A stretch of 64,000 nucleotides of DNA, from contig JBMFWD010000004.1 in assembly GCA_049965615.1 (NCBI GenBank), positions 1-64,000 on the forward strand, in the 5' to 3' direction. Shown here piece after piece: positions 59,806-64,000 of this stretch (the stretch's first letter is position 1; the number at the start of each line of letters is the position of its first letter). The notes beneath the pieces were generated by a model. That model made no database searches and was not told the origin of the DNA. It saw only the letters and a program-made list of their open reading frames with translations. Both the position numbers and the translations under genes were made by a program. This stretch comes from Acidobacterium sp049965615. Lineage in GTDB: Bacteria > Acidobacteriota > Terriglobia > Terriglobales > Acidobacteriaceae.

Positions 59806-61374
59806 ATGCCCGACTCAACCAAACACGTCTACACCCCCGCAGACCTCGAAAATATCCACTTCGATCCCGATAGCGACCTCGGCTTCCCCGGTGAATATCC
59901 CTTCACCCGCGGCATCCAGCCCACCATGTACCGCGGCCGCCTCTGGACCATGCGCCAGTACGCCGGCATGGGCGACGCCGAGGAAAGCAACCGCCGCTAC
60001 AAATTCCTTCTCGCCAACGGAACCGCCGGCCTCTCGGTCGCCTTCGATCTCCCCACGCAGATCGGATACGACTCCGACGACCCCATGGCCCTCGGCGAAG
60101 TCGGCAAAGTCGGCGTCGCCATTGACTCCCTCGAAGACATGCAGCGCCTCTTCGACGGCATCCCCCTCGACCAGATCTCCACGTCGATGACCATCAACGC
60201 CACGGCCAGCATTCTGCTCGCCCTATACGTCGCCGCCGCCAGACGCTCCGGTGCAGACACCCGCAAGCTCTCCGGCACCGTGCAGAACGACGTCCTCAAG
60301 GAATACATCGCCCGCGGCACCTACATCTATCCCGTCCGCCACGCCCTCCGCATCATCACCGACATGTTCGCCTGGGCCAACGAAAACACCCCCGAATGGA
60401 ACACCATCTCCATCTCCGGCTATCACATGCGCGAAGCCGGTTGCACAGCCGCGCAGGAAGTCGCCTTCACCCTCGCCAATGGCGCAGCCTACGTCGAAGC
60501 CGCCCTCGCCGCAGGACTCGACATCGACCGCATCGCCCCGCGCCTCTCTTTCTTCTTCAACGCACACAACAATTTTCTTGAGGAAGTCGCCAAGTTCCGC
60601 TGCGCCCGCCGCGTCTGGGCCAAAACCACGCGCGAGCGTTTCGGCGCGCAAAACCCGCGCTCCTGGATGCTCCGCTTCCACACCCAGACCGCCGGCTCCA
60701 CGCTCACCGCCCAGCAGCCGGAAAACAACATTACCCGCACCGCGCTCCAGGCCCTCGCCGCAGTGCTCGGCGGAACCCAGTCACTCCACACCAACGGCTT
60801 CGACGAAGCCCTCGCCCTGCCCACCGAAGAAGCCGCCCGCACCGCCCTCCGCACCCAGCAGATCATCGCCTACGAGTCCGGAACTGCCCAGACCATCGAC
60901 CCCTTCGCCGGATCCTACTACATCGAATCACTCACCGCCTCGCTAGAAAATCAGGTCGACGAAATCCAGCACCAGATCTCCCTCCGCGGCGGCATGCTCT
61001 CCGCCATCGAAAAAGGTTGGGTTCAGTCAGAAATCCAGAATGCCGCCTACGAATACCAGCGCGCCGTCGACTCCGGCGAAGCCACCGTCGTCGGCGTCAA
61101 CCGCTTCACGCGCGACAACGAGGCTGGCATCCCCATCCAGCGCATCGACGAATCCCTCGAACGCAAACAGGTCGAACGAGTCCGAGCCCTCCGCACCCGC
61201 CGCGACCAAGCCCGCTGGCAATCCTCCCTCGACCGAGTCCGCGACCACGCCCGCAACGGCCAGAACCTTATGCCGGCCATCCTCGAAGCCGTCGAAAGCC
61301 ACGCCACAGTGGGCGAAATCGCCTCCGCCCTCCGCGAAATCTTCGGCGAATATCAGGAATCCGTCATCATCTGA
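59806..61374 (+). CDS. Methylmalonyl-CoA-mutase-type large subunit without B12 domain
   Basis: The 522-residue protein corresponds to the substrate-binding TIM-barrel half of acyl-CoA mutases. Blocks include TMYRGRLWTMRQYAGMG (Tyr52), LSVAFDLPTQIGYDSDDP, TSMTINATA, GTVQNDVLKEYIARGTYIYP, SISGYHMREAGCTAAQEVAF and RFHTQTAGSTLTAQQPENNI. Tyr52 and Arg182 occupy the positions that favour methylmalonyl-CoA over isobutyryl-CoA (where Phe and Gln are usual). The common P-P-x-P-S-M-R segment is here P-V-R-H-A-L-R. The cobalamin-binding domain must come from a separate small subunit, not found in this window. Confidence 0.88.
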   Translation: MPDSTKHVYTPADLENIHFDPDSDLGFPGEYPFTRGIQPTMYRGRLWTMRQYAGMGDAEESNRRYKFLLANGTAGLSVAFDLPTQIGYDSDDPMALGEVGKVGVAIDSLEDMQRLFDGIPLDQISTSMTINATASILLALYVAAARRSGADTRKLSGTVQNDVLKEYIARGTYIYPVRHALRIITDMFAWANENTPEWNTISISGYHMREAGCTAAQEVAFTLANGAAYVEAALAAGLDIDRIAPRLSFFFNAHNNFLEEVAKFRCARRVWAKTTRERFGAQNPRSWMLRFHTQTAGSTLTAQQPENNITRTALQALAAVLGGTQSLHTNGFDEALALPTEEAARTALRTQQIIAYESGTAQTIDPFAGSYYIESLTASLENQVDEIQHQISLRGGMLSAIEKGWVQSEIQNAAYEYQRAVDSGEATVVGVNRFTRDNEAGIPIQRIDESLERKQVERVRALRTRRDQARWQSSLDRVRDHARNGQNLMPAILEAVESHATVGEIASALREIFGEYQESVII

Positions 61375-61470
61375 ATTTACTCAGCATATGTACATGCTCC
61401 CGTCCTATACTCCTCAGAGACAGAACTTTACAAAATTCCTCAATCCTGACAGGAGGCGAGCAGATCAGCT

Positions 61471-62144
61471 ATGAGGAACCCTCGGTCCTCGAATCCCGCT
61501 CTACTCGAAAAAGCTGACGGCGCTATTCGCGCGCTGGCACTAAAGAACGAGTCGGATATCCAACGCAAAAGCCAGTTTTACTGCTAGAGCGAATCATCGG
61601 TCTATGTACCGACGCAAACGATCTACTTGTTGATCCATTTTGCGGAAGCGGTACCACCCTCGTCGCAGCTTGCTTGCTCGGGAGACAAGCCATCGGAATA
61701 GATACTTCAAAAGATGCCTTAAAGCTGACTGCAGAAAGACTGACTACCCCAATGAAAACCAGGTCGCGCTTACTTGAACGAGGTAGACAGAGCTATGCAC
61801 GCGAGGATCTCGACCTGCTGGAATGCCTGAAAGGCATTGAATTCCACCCTGTACATAGAAACCACGGCATTGATGCCATTCTCCACGCGGAATGAGATGG
61901 TAGGCCGGTGTGTGTCCGTATTCAGTGTTCACATGAAACAGTAGAAGAGGCGGCAATGGCACTATCCAGCGCGGCAGAAAAAAAGGGTGGCTCAAAACTT
62001 GTCCTAGTTGTTACACAGAATCAATGGGGACTGCTGGGCAAACCAAGCATTCCTTCATCCGTGACGCTGATTGACTCCGCGGCTGTTGGAATTCGCAACA
62101 TGCTTTCAAAAAGGCCAGATATCCGGCTTGTATCCGGAAAATAA
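61471..62144 (+). pseudogene. DNA methyltransferase remnant (internal deletion plus nonsense codon)
   Basis: An ATG at 61471 opens a short frame (PALLEKADGAIRALALKNES..., stop at 61585-61587) that resembles the N-terminus of type III-like DNA methyltransferases. From about 61540 another frame carries the C-terminal part: GTKERVGYPTQKPVLLLERI, then VDPFCGSGTTLVAACLLGRQ and AIGIDTSKDALKLTAERL. The catalytic D-P-P-Y region is missing. This frame is cut by a TGA at 61893-61895 and continues in the same frame to 62144 (GRPVCVRIQCSHETVEEAAM...), so a sense codon, perhaps Trp, has become a stop. Codon use is clearly less C-ending than that of the flanking genes, indicating acquired DNA. Confidence 0.75.
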
Positions 62145-62185
62145 TTATCACAGGCAACTCACCCAATCCACCCACGGGAGCACGC

Positions 62186-63274
62186 ATGAAACTCCTAGCC
62201 ACCCTACTGCTTCTCACCGTCTCCGCCTCCGCGCAAACCACCAAACCGCAACACAAGCAGCAAGCCGCCACCGCCGCCACCGCGCCCCACAAAGACTCCA
62301 GCTACATCGGCCCCAACGGCACCGCCTACGTCACCCGCGTCGTCCCCCTGCCGCAGAACGTCAGCCCCCAGGCCAAAGCCTTCCTCGCCCGCCGCGAATC
62401 AGACGTCAAAAAGAACCAGACCATCGCCCAGCAGCGCCACGGCACAGACGTCTGGCAGGCCGGTGCCGGTAAAGTCTCCCTTGAGCTCTACCCGGCCAAA
62501 CTTGCCAAAAGCACCATCGCCGGAGTCCCCGTCCGCATCATCACTCCCATCCACACACCCGCCAGCCATCGTAAATACGTCCTCCTCAACGTCCACGGCG
62601 GCGGCTTCGTTGTTGACTCCGGCTCGCTCACCGAAACCATCCCCATGGCCAATCTCACGCAAACCAAAGTCGTCGCCGTCCTCTACCCGCTCTCGCCCGA
62701 GCACCCATTCCCCGCCGCTCTTGACGCCGCCGTTGCCGTCTACAAGCAACTCCTCAAAACCTACCCAGCCAACCACATCGTCATCTACGGTACCTCCGCC
62801 GGAGCCATCCTCACTGGCGAAATCGCCGTCGACCTCAAGCACCTCCACCTGCCCCAACCCGCCGCCCTCGGCATCTTCTCCGGCTTTGGCGATTTCTCCC
62901 GTCCCGGCGACTCCCAATCCCTGTTCTCACTCGACGGACTCTCCGGCTACCTCGCCCCGCCCAAACCCGGAAAGCCCATGCTCCCCGGCTACATCGGCAG
63001 AACCAACCCGCGCGACCCCATCCTCTCACCCCTCTTCGCCAACGTCAGCGGACTCGCTCCCACGCTCTTCCTCACCAGCACTCGCGATCTTCTCCTCAGC
63101 GGTACCACTATCCTCGACCGCCACTTCCTCAACGCCGGCGTCAAAACCCAGCTCATCGTCTTCGAAGGACTGCCCCACGCCTTCTGGAACAACCCCCGCA
63201 TGCCCGAAGCCCAAGAAGCCGACCGCGACATGGCCAACTTCTTCAACCGCCATCTCTACGGCGCCGCCAAATAG
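62186..63274 (+). CDS. Exported alpha/beta hydrolase, HSL-like esterase
   Basis: The 362-residue protein has a signal peptide (KLLATLLLLTVSASAQ) and an alpha/beta-hydrolase_3 domain. The oxyanion hole is His137-Gly-Gly-Gly140 (NVHGGGFVVD) and the nucleophile is Ser204 (IYGTSAGAIL, G-x-S-x-G). The likely acid is Asp301 (LTSTRDLLL) and the base His331 (EGLPHAFW). These define the hormone-sensitive-lipase-like group IV esterases. Secretion suggests action on periplasmic or extracellular esters. Its relation to the MFS gene downstream at 63353 is unclear, as 78 bp separate them. Confidence 0.9.
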   Translation: MKLLATLLLLTVSASAQTTKPQHKQQAATAATAPHKDSSYIGPNGTAYVTRVVPLPQNVSPQAKAFLARRESDVKKNQTIAQQRHGTDVWQAGAGKVSLELYPAKLAKSTIAGVPVRIITPIHTPASHRKYVLLNVHGGGFVVDSGSLTETIPMANLTQTKVVAVLYPLSPEHPFPAALDAAVAVYKQLLKTYPANHIVIYGTSAGAILTGEIAVDLKHLHLPQPAALGIFSGFGDFSRPGDSQSLFSLDGLSGYLAPPKPGKPMLPGYIGRTNPRDPILSPLFANVSGLAPTLFLTSTRDLLLSGTTILDRHFLNAGVKTQLIVFEGLPHAFWNNPRMPEAQEADRDMANFFNRHLYGAAK

Positions 63275-63352
63275 CCTCTACGGGGCAATTGCATCCCGCA
63301 CGCAGTCGCCCCTCTCATCAACCGTCCTGTATCGTGTTGCTTTAGCTCGATC

Positions 63353-64000
63353 ATGACTTCCACCACTACCCACCCCTCCCAATCCACCTCCGCCTCCAGC
63401 CGACGCTGGCGCATCGCCGTCCTCCTCGGCATCGGCGTCCTCATTGACTTCTTCGACCGCGTCAATATCTCCGTCTCTCACGACGCGCTCATCCACTCCT
63501 TCCACATCACCGAGCTCACCTTCGGCATCCTCGCCAGCGCCTATGCCTGGACCTACGCCGTCCTACAGGTCCCCGTCGGCGTCCTCCTTGACCGCTTCGG
63601 CGTCAAAGTCATCGGCCGCATCTCCACCCTCCTCTGGAGCTTCGCCTCATTCCTCGGCGCCATCGCTCCCGGCGTGGGAACCTTCTTCGCCGCCCGTCTC
63701 CTGCTCGGCATCGGCGAAGCTCCCGTCTTCCCTTCCAACGCCAAAGCCACCGGCTACTGGTTCCCTGAGAACGAGCGCAGCTTCGCCACTTCCTTCTTTG
63801 ACGCCGCCGCCAAGCTCGCCTCCGCCATCGGAGTCCCCATCCTCGGCCTCGTCCTCCTGCAATTCGGCTGGCGCGGAACCTTCGCATTCACTGGCTTTAT
63901 CAGCCTCGCCTTCTTCGCCGTCTTCTGGGTCGTCTACCGCAATCCCAGCCAGGACCCGCACCTCTCCGCCGAAGAAAAGCGCATCCTCCGCGAAGGCAAT
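63353..64000 (+). CDS. MFS transporter, anion:cation symporter type (cut by window edge)
   Basis: The ATG at 63353 opens a frame that is still open at the window end, giving 216 residues. It begins RRWRIAVLLGIGVLIDFFDR, with VNISVSHDAL in helix 1 typical of ACS-family importers of organic acids such as hexuronates, tartrate or phthalate. GVLLDRFGVKVIGRI is the loop-2/3 motif and GIGEAPVFPSNAKATGYWFP the helix 4-5 signature of that family. Substrate cannot be named. No strong Shine-Dalgarno is visible before the ATG. Confidence 0.85.
   Translation, partial: MTSTTTHPSQSTSASSRRWRIAVLLGIGVLIDFFDRVNISVSHDALIHSFHITELTFGILASAYAWTYAVLQVPVGVLLDRFGVKVIGRISTLLWSFASFLGAIAPGVGTFFAARLLLGIGEAPVFPSNAKATGYWFPENERSFATSFFDAAAKLASAIGVPILGLVLLQFGWRGTFAFTGFISLAFFAVFWVVYRNPSQDPHLSAEEKRILREGN

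Noticed and set aside
61375..62185. Defence island around the methyltransferase remnant
   Set aside because: No restriction, nuclease or other defence gene lies next to it; flanking genes are metabolic.
1..64000. CRISPR array, rRNA or tRNA genes
   Set aside because: No regularly spaced repeats of CRISPR type and no recognisable tRNA or rRNA segments were seen by eye; a covariance-model search was not possible.

Overview
The window is a GC-rich bacterial chromosome segment whose codons nearly always end in C or G. The gene set points to Acidobacteriota, class Terriglobia (Acidobacteriaceae-like). Evidence is a VWFA-related exported protein, a TonB-dependent receptor with an N-terminal carboxypeptidase-regulatory-like domain, DUF4382-type and DUF6599-type proteins, exported Ig-like and HYDIN-type repeat proteins, and many short dispersed intergenic repeats. 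This assignment is inference from family content, not from a marker-gene search.

Layout. 1-7.3 kb: the tail of an ISL3-type transposase, then lnt, lepB (minus), a class C-type serine hydrolase, murQ, murA and a DinB-like gene. 7.3-16.9 kb, mostly minus strand: a small conserved protein, a DMT transporter, rpsO-pnp, an MFS exporter, a dienelactone hydrolase, a VWFA-domain exported protein with a small partner, and pncA. 16.9-30 kb: an Ig-like exported protein, kbl, an EmrB-type exporter with a DUF6599-like protein, a large TonB-dependent receptor, a decayed MarR-ClC locus, a DUF4382-type lipoprotein, and an 890-bp repeat-rich gap. 30-40 kb, minus strand: gatC-gatA, a 1508-residue exported beta-propeller/HYDIN protein, a class II photolyase and an aldehyde dehydrogenase. 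40-53 kb, mainly plus strand: an AlkA-type glycosylase, a GH57/DUF3536 protein, a DUF1648 protein, a Rieske oxygenase (minus), a thioredoxin-like protein, a YihY/BrkB protein, pyk, mutL, a winged-helix protein with a very long R/K/Y/F/G-rich tail, and cmk. 53-59 kb, minus strand: a tightly coupled five-gene operon (ECF sigma, ZAS anti-sigma, B-box/two-TM protein, LiaF-like two-TM protein, DUF4097 protein) and glgC. 59-64 kb: two small conserved genes, a methylmalonyl-CoA-mutase-type large subunit, a dead DNA methyltransferase, an alpha/beta hydrolase and the start of an MFS transporter.

Working relations. Cell-wall and envelope genes dominate: lnt, lepB, murA, murQ, the sigma/anti-sigma operon and several exported repeat proteins. 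Nucleic-acid maintenance is the second theme: mutL, photolyase, AlkA, PNPase and the winged-helix protein. The most notable items are the sigma operon, in which three membrane proteins share one membrane hairpin; the winged-helix protein with its repetitive disordered tail; two genes (ClC and DNA methyltransferase) that kept both ends but lost the middle; and a hairpin repeat family with fixed flanks and co-varying arms. No tRNA, rRNA or CRISPR array was seen.
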